This document shows, piece by piece, positions 1 through 6,390 of a stretch of DNA of 43,670 nt; within the stretch, counting starts at the first letter, position 1; each line of letters opens with the position of its first letter. Location of the stretch: assembly GCA_964415445.1 (NCBI GenBank), contig CAYQAE010000006.1:1-43670 (forward strand), written 5' to 3'. The notes beneath the pieces are model-generated. The model saw nothing but the letters and a program-made list of their open reading frames with translations, was not told the DNA's origin and searched no databases. The DNA comes from CAYQAE01 sp964415445 [NCBI: uncultured archaeon] (lineage in GTDB: Archaea; CAYQAE01). Both the position numbers and the translations under genes were made by a program.

Positions 1-221
1 ATGTCTATAATAAATACTAAAATACCAAATTAAAAATACTTTTTCTACAGAGCCGAGTTATCATTAAGTTTATATATTCATAATTTTACTATTTTTTTGA
101 TAGTTTTTAGATGATTAAATCGTCTTATTCTATTCATTTTGGATATAATTGGATCTTTTGGATTTAAATGTTACCTATAAGTATAGATATTGAAATAAAT
201 AAAAAATAAAAAACGGTAACA

Positions 222-458
222 ATGATAGAAAATTTACCAAAAAGATATAAAAATAAAGAAAGTTCAATAGTGAAAATATTGAACAGCCAAATTCAGAAAG
301 AAAAAGCAATTTGGAAGTTCGTCAATTACTCTTTTACTAGATGCGAAGAACACAGTGAAAAAAACTTTTTAATTTTTGAACACAAAGGAGAAGACATTTT
401 TGCAAGAGTTACTATCTCTCCTTGTTGTTTCAAGATAGCATCTAGTCTAACTCGGTAA
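222..458 (+). CDS. hypothetical small protein, 78 aa
   Basis: I do not recognise this gene. The frame encodes a basic, soluble-looking protein with no signal peptide or membrane segment. The N-terminal half is lysine-rich and helix-prone; the C-terminal half has a Cys-x2-His pair near residues 41-44 and a Cys-Cys pair near residue 69, which might bind a metal but do not form a clear zinc ribbon. It stands alone between AT-rich spacers, upstream of hef and on the same strand. There is no convincing Shine-Dalgarno site before the ATG. It could be a real orphan gene or a chance frame; codon use does not decide it. Confidence 0.4.
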   Translation: MIENLPKRYKNKESSIVKILNSQIQKEKAIWKFVNYSFTRCEEHSEKNFLIFEHKGEDIFARVTISPCCFKIASSLTR

Positions 459-611
459 TAATTAATTTCAAAAAAACCAACTAACCTTATTTTTTTTAAT
501 TATATTTTTGTAAACCTATTTTCAAAAATAGTATAAATTAGCATCTATGTGGATATATAAATAGGTTGAATCTATAAATTGAAAATATATATTGACATTT
601 ATTTTTCTAAA

Positions 612-619
612 TTTATAAA
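612..619 (+). promoter_or_regulatory. TATA-like box before hef
   Basis: An ATTTATAAAA stretch lies about 28-35 bases before the hef ATG at 647. At the usual archaeal spacing of about 25 bases, transcription would begin close to the start codon, so the message would be nearly leaderless. No ribosome binding site is visible, which fits. Confidence 0.4.
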
Positions 620-646
620 AATAAACCAAATCTATTTGATATCATT

Positions 647-2848
647 ATGGAAAGTATGGAATATGTCAAACATCCACTTATTAAAAAAGATAAAGTGGAA
701 GCTCGCACTTATCAGCAGATGATTTTTGCAAATGCAACCAAAGAAAATACTTTGGTAGTGGTTCCAACAGCACTAGGCAAAACTATTATTGCAATTTTGC
801 TTACTGCCTACAAACTCACAGAGAATCCAAATAAAAGAATTATAATGCTAACACCAACAAAACCACTGGCTCAACAGCATTATGAATCATTTCAGAATCT
901 TATGAATATAGATCCAGATGATATTATTCTTCTGACAGGCCAAATTCCATCAGATAAGAGAAAAAAAATCTGGAAATCTGCTAAAATTATTATATGTACA
1001 CCTCAAACATTGAGAAATGATTTAGAATATGATATAACTGATTTAGATGATATATCTCTATTAATAATTGATGAAGCACATCGTGCAGTTGGGGATTATG
1101 CATATACCAAGATTGCAAAAAATTATATTGAAAATGTTAAAGATAATCTTATTTTAGCTTTAACTGCATCTCCTGGACATGATAAGAGAAAAATAGAGGA
1201 AGTATGTGAGACTCTACAAATTGAAAATGTTGATATTAGAACCGAAAAAGATGAAGATGTAAAACCATATATTAAGCCAATTGAGCTTGAATGGGTAAAA
1301 GTAGATCTTCCAAAACCATTTAAAGAAATAAGACGACTTTTGCAAGACATACTTCGAAATAATTTACAAAAATTAGTAAGATTGCGTTATCTAAAAGCTG
1401 CAAATTTAAATATATCAAAAAAAGAAATTCTAAATCTTCAAAAAAGATTACAAGCACAATTATCCAAAAGTAAAAGTGGTGCAGTCTTTGCTGCTTTGAA
1501 GCACCAAGCTGTAGCTCTAAAAATTCATTACTCTCTAGAGCTTTTAGAGACGCAAGGTATCCCCTCTTTGTATGATTATCTAGCTAAAATGTCTCATTCA
1601 AAAGTAAAATCAGTTCAGGCCCTAATGAAAGACCCTAAGATGGAAGATATTGTTGGAAAAGTAGAAAAATTATATGATGAGGGTATATATCATCCTAAAT
1701 TAAAAAAATTACCAATGATAGTTTTGGAAGAGATAGAAAAGGATGAAAATTCAAAAATTATAATTTTCACTCAATATAGAAACACTGCCAAGATTATCTC
1801 AGACAAACTAAAAGGATATGGGAAAATCGATGCAGTTAGATTTGTAGGTCAAGCTAGCAAAGGAAAAGACAAGGGACTATCACAAAAAAAACAAGCTGAA
1901 GTCTTGGATTATTTTAGACAAGGGTCATACAATGTGTTAGTTGCAACTTCGGTTGCAGAAGAAGGATTAGATATCCCAAGTGTAGATCTAGTTATATTCT
2001 ATGAACCAATACCATCTGAGATCAGAACTATTCAAAGGCGGGGTAGAACTGGTAGAAAACAAGCAGGCAGAGCTATAATGATGATAACAAACGACACAAG
2101 GGATGAAGCATATTATTGGAGTAGTTTTCATAAAGAAAAAAGGATGAAAGGAACATTGCGCGGCATGAAAAAAAAGAGTGGACAAACAATTTTGGAAACT
2201 TTTACTAGGGGAGATGATTCAATTAATATTTTTGTAGACATGAGAGAGCTAGATTCAAAAATAGATTCTAAATTAGAGGATCTAGGGATGAAAGTTATCA
2301 AAAAACAGCTAGATGTTGCAGATTTTTTAGTAAGTGATAGATGTGCAATAGAGAGAAAAACAGGCCAAGATTTTCTATCTTCAATTAAAGATAGAAGGTT
2401 ATTTAGACAAGCTAAGCAGATGAATGATTATTTTGATAGATCCATTATGATAATCGAAGGTGATTATAAAAATTCTGGATTTCATCCTAATTCAATAAGA
2501 GGTGCATTAGTTGCTCTATCTGTAGATTATGGAATATCTGTATTTTATACCAAAGATATAGATGAGACTTCACAATTAATCTATAATATAGCAAAGAGAG
2601 AACAAAAAGAAAATAAAAGAGATTTAATGCTTAGAGGAAAAAAGAGGGCAGAGACAGAAAAAGATTTTCAAATAAATTTAGTAGAATCTCTTCCAAAAAT
2701 TGGTCCAAACTTGGCAAAAAATTTAATGGAGAAATTTAGATCGATTTCAAATTTAGTTTGTGCCTCAGAAAAAGATATTGCTGAAGTTGAGGGTGTAGGT
2801 AAAAAAAGAGCAAAAGAGATAAAAAAAATATTTGGTATAAAATATTAG
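647..2848 (+). CDS. hef: Hef-type DNA repair helicase/nuclease (FANCM/XPF family)
   Basis: Archaeal Hef processes stalled replication forks: an SF2 helicase joined to an XPF-type structure-specific nuclease. The 733 residues show the full layout. Walker A is at about 40-46 (PTALGKT), DEAH at 142-145, and motif VI (QRRGRTGR) near 462-469. An XPF nuclease domain begins near 523, with the catalytic ERK triad near 569-571, and tandem helix-hairpin-helix motifs fill about 678-733. Length is close to characterised euryarchaeal Hef. Walker A has Ala where Hef usually has Gly (PTGLGKT), which leaves the GKT core intact. The start is ATG 647; ATG 656 is an alternative. Its stop overlaps the end of a convergent gene by four bases. 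Confidence 0.95.
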   Translation: MESMEYVKHPLIKKDKVEARTYQQMIFANATKENTLVVVPTALGKTIIAILLTAYKLTENPNKRIIMLTPTKPLAQQHYESFQNLMNIDPDDIILLTGQIPSDKRKKIWKSAKIIICTPQTLRNDLEYDITDLDDISLLIIDEAHRAVGDYAYTKIAKNYIENVKDNLILALTASPGHDKRKIEEVCETLQIENVDIRTEKDEDVKPYIKPIELEWVKVDLPKPFKEIRRLLQDILRNNLQKLVRLRYLKAANLNISKKEILNLQKRLQAQLSKSKSGAVFAALKHQAVALKIHYSLELLETQGIPSLYDYLAKMSHSKVKSVQALMKDPKMEDIVGKVEKLYDEGIYHPKLKKLPMIVLEEIEKDENSKIIIFTQYRNTAKIISDKLKGYGKIDAVRFVGQASKGKDKGLSQKKQAEVLDYFRQGSYNVLVATSVAEEGLDIPSVDLVIFYEPIPSEIRTIQRRGRTGRKQAGRAIMMITNDTRDEAYYWSSFHKEKRMKGTLRGMKKKSGQTILETFTRGDDSINIFVDMRELDSKIDSKLEDLGMKVIKKQLDVADFLVSDRCAIERKTGQDFLSSIKDRRLFRQAKQMNDYFDRSIMIIEGDYKNSGFHPNSIRGALVALSVDYGISVFYTKDIDETSQLIYNIAKREQKENKRDLMLRGKKRAETEKDFQINLVESLPKIGPNLAKNLMEKFRSISNLVCASEKDIAEVEGVGKKRAKEIKKIFGIKY

Positions 2849-3066
2849 CTTTGTTGTCTATATTTTTTTAATTTAAAATCCTTATCTTCATCTTCTGTCT
2901 TTGACCAATACCATTTATCTCCCTTTTTAGTTCTATTTACTTTACCCTCTTCTTGGAGTCTAAATAAAAAAATTCTTACTTTAGCTAAAGATAAATTTGC
3001 TTGGTTTGCAATATCTTCTGCAGTCATTTCTTTTTTTATTAATTTTAATAGATCTCTATGATTCAT
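2845..3066 (-). CDS. small winged-helix DNA-binding protein, 73 aa
   Basis: A short predicted helix-turn-helix protein. Residues about 14-45 read as a typical recognition unit: MTAEDIANQANLS, then a helix with VRIFLFRLQEEGKV. A beta-wing follows (VNRTKKGDKWYW), and the tail is charged. This is the general MarR/ArsR-like winged-helix shape; I cannot assign a subfamily or target. Its ATG lies inside the end of the upstream UPF0148 gene (11-base overlap), so the two are probably translated together. Its 3' end overlaps convergent hef by four bases. Confidence 0.7.
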   Translation of the reverse strand: MNHRDLLKLIKKEMTAEDIANQANLSLAKVRIFLFRLQEEGKVNRTKKGDKWYWSKTEDEDKDFKLKKYRQQS

Positions 3067-3370
3067 TATTTTCTCCTAATTTTTTTATAAGATCAACACA
3101 CTTTTCAATGCTTTCTAATATATTTTTAATTTTTACAGGATCTTTTTCTTCTTTTAGCTGTTCTCTTAAGTTTCTTTCAACAATTTTAATATCTTCTATT
3201 TTAGAATCTGCCTTTACTTTAGGTTTTAATTTTTTTGATGCAGTGGTATTGCAGTTTAGACATTTTATTTCTCCATCTATTTCAAATAGGGGGGCTTTGC
3301 ATTCATTGCAAATATTTGAAAGCATTTTGCCTCCTCTAAGGAGAGCATTACTCATATTTTTGAGATCCAT
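3056..3370 (-). CDS. UPF0148 / Sjogren-scleroderma autoantigen 1-like zinc-ribbon protein
   Basis: The 104-residue product begins with a MSNALLRGGKMLS-type segment, followed by a zinc ribbon made of CNEC (about residues 21-24) and CLNC (about 37-40). This is the signature of the archaeal UPF0148 family, related to the human autoantigen p27 domain. The molecular role of the family is not established. After the ribbon the protein becomes a lysine/glutamate-rich helix. It sits between a 46-aa zinc-ribbon gene upstream and a winged-helix gene downstream, all closely spaced on the minus strand, so the three look like one operon of small nucleic-acid-associated proteins. Confidence 0.75.
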   Translation of the reverse strand: MDLKNMSNALLRGGKMLSNICNECKAPLFEIDGEIKCLNCNTTASKKLKPKVKADSKIEDIKIVERNLREQLKEEKDPVKIKNILESIEKCVDLIKKLGENNES

Positions 3371-3384
3371 ATCTTTTCACATAT

Positions 3385-3525
3385 TTAAAATAATTTCTTT
3401 GAAGGCCTCTTTTTTTCTTTTTCTTTTCCAAAAAAAGTTATGTTAAATTCACGTCCACAATTAGTACAAATATATTCATATTCTGTTTTTCTGCAAGGTG
3501 CGCCACATGAAAGACATTTAACCAT
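3385..3525 (-). CDS. 46-aa zinc-ribbon protein
   Basis: A very short gene with a clean start: ATG at 3523-3525 after a GGGTGATTTT ribosome binding sequence, and TAA at 3385-3387. The product has two paired cysteine knuckles, CLSC (residues 4-7) and CTNC (residues 20-23), with another Cys at 11, then a basic lysine-rich tail. That is a minimal zinc ribbon of the kind often found in archaeal small proteins; no function can be assigned. It lies 14 bases upstream of the UPF0148 gene on the same strand, probably as the first gene of that operon. The good Shine-Dalgarno site and Cys spacing make it convincing despite the length. Confidence 0.7.
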   Translation of the reverse strand: MVKCLSCGAPCRKTEYEYICTNCGREFNITFFGKEKEKKRPSKKLF

Positions 3526-3646
3526 AAAATCACCCATAAATTAACATATTATCTTTAACTTTTAATTTATTTCTAAAAATTCTACATTTAACCTTTAATA
3601 TAAATTAGTTTCATTTTTCTGGCGTTTTTTAAAAATCAATAACCTT

Positions 3647-3655
3647 AAATTTATA
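3647..3655 (+). promoter_or_regulatory. TATA-like box of the tRNA-Trp gene
   Basis: AAATTTATAC, preceded by AACCTT (a weak BRE-like context), lies about 45 bases before the first acceptor-stem base of tRNA-Trp. Transcription would begin near 3675-3680, giving a short 5' leader for RNase P to remove. Confidence 0.45.
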
Positions 3656-3696
3656 CTTTTTTGGTAGTTTAATTTAGCACGTCAGAAGATGTATTT

Positions 3697-3912
3697 GGGG
3701 TCAAATCCACGATGGGGACTTAACGCCAGAATCGTGGTGTAACCAGGGATCATACCAAGATTTAGTGACTTGGGATTAAGGTGGGCTCCAGTGTTGAATT
3801 GAGTTTGGGTTTGCTGAGTCAATTTCGACTGTGAAGATACATTGGAGCGAAGAAACCCGCTGACAGTATGATCAGATAAACCTGTATGGGGGTTCAAATC
3901 CCTCCGACCCCA
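3697..3912 (+). tRNA. tRNA-Trp (CCA) with apparently four introns
   Basis: The exons, read in order, build a 74-base tRNA. GGGG is at 3697-3700, TCG at 3732-3734, the D-arm runs to T25 at 3753, and G26 with anticodon stem GTGGG is at 3780-3785. Loop CTCCAG with anticodon CCA (3788-3790) follows, then A38 and CCCGC at 3855-3860, a variable loop, the T-arm (loop TTCAAAT, 3893-3899), acceptor CGACCCC and discriminator A (3912). Proposed introns: 3701-3731 in the acceptor stem (helix TTGG/CCAG); 3754-3779 between positions 25 and 26 (central helix GATC/GATT plus a five-pair inner helix CCAAG/CTTGG, an excellent BHB); 3792-3854 at the canonical 37/38 site; and about 22 bases in the variable loop near 3861-3885, where I cannot place the splice sites. 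The first three are well supported, the fourth less so. Confidence 0.85.
3791..3853 (+). ncRNA. box C/D methylation guide inside the tRNA-Trp intron
   Basis: The canonical tRNA-Trp intron carries box C-like GTGTTGA (3791-3797), D' CTGA (3814-3817), C'-like GTGAAGA (3831-3837) and a degenerate D box AAGA (3850-3853). C' to D spacing is 12 bases. The guide before D' (TGGGTTT, 3806-3812) pairs with 3853-3859, placing G3809, fifth from D', opposite C39. The guide before D (CATTGGAGC, 3840-3848) pairs with 3785-3793, placing G3845, fifth from D, opposite C34, the first anticodon base. Euryarchaeal pre-tRNA-Trp introns are known to guide 2'-O-methylation at positions 34 and 39, so this matches an established system. 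The weak D box is the main doubt. Confidence 0.75.
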
Positions 3913-4394
3913 TCATTTTGTTTTAATTTTTCTTTAAGCTTCTCCACTACTTTGTATATTTTATCCCAGTGTATACCTTTCCAAAAAATCTTTTCACAAT
4001 TTTTACAAATCCAATAATCATCAAAATTGTTATAGGTTCCTTTTGGAACTTTATCTTTTATTTTTTCTTTTTCAATAGGTTCTAAATTTATAGCGCAAAA
4101 CGGACATAGTTTATTTTTGAAAAATTCTATATTTTTCCAATTTAACTTGCTAAATAGTTCAAATAACTCATTTTCTATCTGTCTTTCTCTAAGTAAAATA
4201 GTTTTTATTTTTCTTTTTTTTGCTCGCATTGCAAGTTCTTTATCTTTAGTTAAAAGAATAGATGAATTATCTTTACATATTTTTAAGATATCATTATCTT
4301 TCATAGTTTCATCTGCAGCCACAGATAAAAATCCAAGAATATTTAACCACCTAGATAATTTTTTGAGCATACAATCTATAAAAAAAATTTTCAT
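3894..4394 (-). CDS. Mut7-C (DUF82) PIN-like RNase domain protein
   Basis: The 166-residue product has the Mut7-C layout. A PIN-like nuclease half begins MKIFFIDCMLKKLSRWLNIL, with conserved Asp residues (D7, then DETMKDND and LLTKDKEL). A C-terminal zinc ribbon has CPFC near 115 and CKNC near 147. The family is a predicted RNase named after C. elegans MUT-7; its archaeal substrate is not known. I start at ATG 4394 because that N-terminus matches the family; the frame extends upstream only through a TTG. Unusually, the last six codons and stop lie antisense to the 3' end of tRNA-Trp, and the TGA is the complement of the T-loop. Confidence 0.8.
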   Translation of the reverse strand: MKIFFIDCMLKKLSRWLNILGFLSVAADETMKDNDILKICKDNSSILLTKDKELAMRAKKRKIKTILLRERQIENELFELFSKLNWKNIEFFKNKLCPFCAINLEPIEKEKIKDKVPKGTYNNFDDYWICKNCEKIFWKGIHWDKIYKVVEKLKEKLKQNDGVGGI

Positions 4395-4432
4395 ATGTAT
4401 GTGGTAATTTAGAATCAAATTTTATTTTTTTC

Positions 4433-4654
4433 TTATAAAAAAGCAGAAAGACTACTTTTGACTGTATTTGCTTTTTCAGTTCCATATAAGGTTTGAATAT
4501 GTTTTATAATCTCTTGTGTACATGATTTAACTTCACTTTGGTCTGTAGAATTAAAATTAATTCCTAATTTTTTAATGGTATAATCTACAACACCTTTGCC
4601 TACTCCTGGAACAATTTCATTAACTTTATCTCTTAATTCTCCAATATTTACCAT
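4433..4654 (-). CDS. hypothetical small helical protein, 73 aa
   Basis: Unrecognised. From ATG 4654 the product is a compact, mostly helical protein with a glycine-containing turn (VPGVGKGVVDYTI) and one cysteine in the middle. There is no signal peptide or membrane segment. The start is chosen because GGAGG lies at good spacing before ATG 4654, within the last codons of the upstream membrane-protein gene, whose stop is one base away. This shows tight translational coupling to the seven-helix protein gene, so a shared function with it is possible. Confidence 0.6.
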   Translation of the reverse strand: MVNIGELRDKVNEIVPGVGKGVVDYTIKKLGINFNSTDQSEVKSCTQEIIKHIQTLYGTEKANTVKSSLSAFL

Positions 4655-4655
4655 T

Positions 4656-5354
4656 TTAAATAGCCTCCACTGATTTTGCAAGTTTATAAAAACCAATAAT
4701 CATATATATACCTAATAATCCATAAAAAAGAGGTTCAATTATAAATAGAATATCAATAAAAAAATAAGCAATTATTTTGATTATTGATCCAATAAAGCCA
4801 AAAATGCAACCTAAAAACAAATATTCCCAATGCTTTGCTCCGCTTTTAAATGTTTTATAAAGTTGAGAGATTCCATAAATGGTAACAAACCAACTAAGTA
4901 CAAGAAAAGGTTGATAAAAGATGCGAACAGGTATTTTTGAGTTAAAAATTAATAATATCGAAGCAACCATAGAGCTCCATATAATTATACCTAAAAAAAC
5001 ATATTTTCTGCCTCTTAAGAGTTTTTCTAAATCTATTTTAGATATATTTAAATCTATAGGCAAAACTAGTGCACCTAAAGCTATATGATAATATCCTAAT
5101 AGATAGATACTTAAATAAATAACACTTAATATTCCGGAGGGGCCTTTTTGTTCAATATTATCTACATCTACAAAAATAGAACCTACTGCACTATATGTGG
5201 CACCAATAAATAAAAATGCAGTTGCCATAGCCCAAAAATAATATGCTTTTGATGCTCCGGTTGTTTTTTTGTAGATCATTCTATTAATATTAAATAAAAT
5301 TAAACTAACTATAAAACTTATAATTAATCTAAAAGCCAAGAGTATAGATGCCAT
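4656..5354 (-). CDS. seven-helix membrane protein, paralogue A
   Basis: A 232-residue integral membrane protein with about seven hydrophobic helices (roughly residues 3-25, 37-59, 73-97, 113-135, 142-162, 173-195, 200-222). It shares a YKKTTGASKAY motif after helix 1 and a closing GFYKLAKSVEAI with two other genes in this window (5431-6135 and 15609-16319). No catalytic or ligand motif is recognised. The topology resembles the stand-alone membrane-sensor regions found before kinases (MASE or 7TM type), but that is only a resemblance. Start is ATG 5354; the upstream TTG is less likely. A coupled 73-aa gene follows. Confidence 0.7.
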   Translation of the reverse strand: MASILLAFRLIISFIVSLILFNINRMIYKKTTGASKAYYFWAMATAFLFIGATYSAVGSIFVDVDNIEQKGPSGILSVIYLSIYLLGYYHIALGALVLPIDLNISKIDLEKLLRGRKYVFLGIIIWSSMVASILLIFNSKIPVRIFYQPFLVLSWFVTIYGISQLYKTFKSGAKHWEYLFLGCIFGFIGSIIKIIAYFFIDILFIIEPLFYGLLGIYMIIGFYKLAKSVEAI

Positions 5355-5430
5355 CAAAATTTAAATAGAGATATATATTTAAAAATCTTTTCCAAATTTA
5401 AAATTGGTTTTACATAAAAAATAAGTTTAA

Positions 5431-6135
5431 TTATATTGCCTCAACCAATTTTGCAAGTTTATAGAATCCAAAAATAAAACAAAGCGCCATTATAAGTTGA
5501 AGTATTATTGAAAGCAATTCAATATAAAAACTAAGATAAGTAAAAATACCTGCGAAATCATTTCCAAATGCCGCAAAAAGACCAACATAGAGAATATTCC
5601 AACAAGAATTTGTATCTTTTAGCTGTTTTTGTATTGGTCTAAAATGATAAATTGTAAACGCAAAAACTATTGAATTAAGTAAATTAAAAGTTGATATAGA
5701 TAGTTTACTAAAGGTATCTGTTTCTAAAATGACAAGAAGAAAGAAGAAAAAACTACATATTATTATTATGGAAGTAAAAAAAACCAATTTTAGGTTTTGA
5801 ATGAATTTTTGATTAATTTCTCTAAATCCCATATCTTTTGACAAATAAATTGCACCTATAGGTAAGAAAAAGTATCCTGCAATATTAATTCCACGACCAA
5901 TATTTTTCATTCCTTCTTTTTGAATTGAAGAAATTACTTCAAATCCATCAAGAATAAATATAATTAGAAATGTTATACGTGCAAAAAACAAAACTAAGGT
6001 TGCAGTTGCCCATTTTTTATATGCTAAGGAAGCCCCTTCAGTGCGTTTGTAAATTAGATAAGTAAATGTAAAAATTAGTAAAGTTATAAATAATAATATG
6101 ACACTTTCTACGATATTTAATATATTAAATCCCAT
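5431..6135 (-). CDS. seven-helix membrane protein, paralogue B
   Basis: A 234-residue protein with about seven membrane helices. It aligns by eye along its full length with paralogues A and C: a YKRTEGASLAY motif after the first helix (about residues 30-40), a KKWATATL segment entering helix 2, PIGAIYLSKDMGF in the middle, and GFYKLAKLVEAI at the end. Residues after the central loop match paralogue C closely (YLSKDMGFREIN here, YLSRDIGVGELN there). Function unknown. It lies 76 bases upstream of paralogue A on the same strand, so the pair probably arose by tandem duplication. Confidence 0.7.
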   Translation of the reverse strand: MGFNILNIVESVILLFITLLIFTFTYLIYKRTEGASLAYKKWATATLVLFFARITFLIIFILDGFEVISSIQKEGMKNIGRGINIAGYFFLPIGAIYLSKDMGFREINQKFIQNLKLVFFTSIIIICSFFFFLLVILETDTFSKLSISTFNLLNSIVFAFTIYHFRPIQKQLKDTNSCWNILYVGLFAAFGNDFAGIFTYLSFYIELLSIILQLIMALCFIFGFYKLAKLVEAI

Positions 6136-6220
6136 AATTTTTATTTTAGCTTTGAACTTTTAAAAAATTTCTTATCAATTCAGATCTCTTTATAATTGAA
6201 AGAATTTTAATGGAAATAAG

Positions 6221-6370
6221 CGGACCCGGCGGGATTTGAACCCGCGATCTTCGGCTGTCTCCACAAAAGTTATGTGAACAAAGCCATTTAGAAGGCATGC
6301 GCGCATATAAGCTCGACGCCCGATCCAAATTGCCCTTGGCTTTTCAATCACCAATCTAGGCTACGGGCCC
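6221..6370 (-). tRNA. tRNA-Arg (TCT) with three introns
   Basis: On the minus strand the exons build a 75-base tRNA: acceptor GGGCCCG with CGGGTCC, D-stem GCCT/GGGC, anticodon stem TCGGC/GCCGA, loop CTTCTAA, and T-arm GCGGG-TTCAAAT-CCCGC. Three interruptions are needed. Intron 1 (about 6322-6347, 26 bases) lies between positions 21 and 22; I could not draw a clean BHB for it. Intron 2 (6297-6313, 17 bases) splits the anticodon stem at 29/30, with BHB central helix GCGT/GCGC. Intron 3 (6257-6288, 32 bases) is at the canonical 37/38 site, with central helix CTTC/GGAG. The anticodon is at 6290-6292. The gene lies between lysS and paralogue B on the same strand. Confidence 0.9.
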
Positions 6371-6390
6371 ACAAAAGAAACCCCAATTTT

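Noticed and set aside
54-458. Short inverted match CCGAGTTA / TAACTCGG flanking the first small gene
   Set aside because: Eight bases over 400 is within chance, and no target-site duplication, transposase or longer arms are visible.
2997-3446. A 149-codon plus-strand frame over the UPF0148 and zinc-ribbon genes
   Set aside because: It is the complement of three compact minus-strand genes that have recognisable domains and ribosome binding sites; its Phe/Ser/Leu-rich product is typical of an antisense shadow.
3860-3887. A long class II variable arm in tRNA-Trp instead of a fourth intron
   Set aside because: Only Leu, Ser and some Tyr tRNAs have long arms, and the 27-base segment does not form a regular variable-arm hairpin at the right position; not fully excluded, so confidence in the fourth intron is kept moderate.
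3682-3897. A minus-strand frame of 71 codons across the tRNA-Trp locus
   Set aside because: The region is fully explained by a tRNA with introns on the other strand, and the frame has no protein-like features.
3697-3912. RNase P RNA, SRP RNA or a permuted/split tRNA as explanations for the tRNA-Trp locus
   Set aside because: Conserved RNase P and SRP motifs are missing, and the exons occur in normal order with matching acceptor halves, so an intron-rich tRNA is the simplest reading.
6146-6328. A minus-strand frame of 60 codons over the tRNA-Arg(TCT) gene
   Set aside because: It is read through tRNA exons and introns; tRNA structure explains the sequence better.
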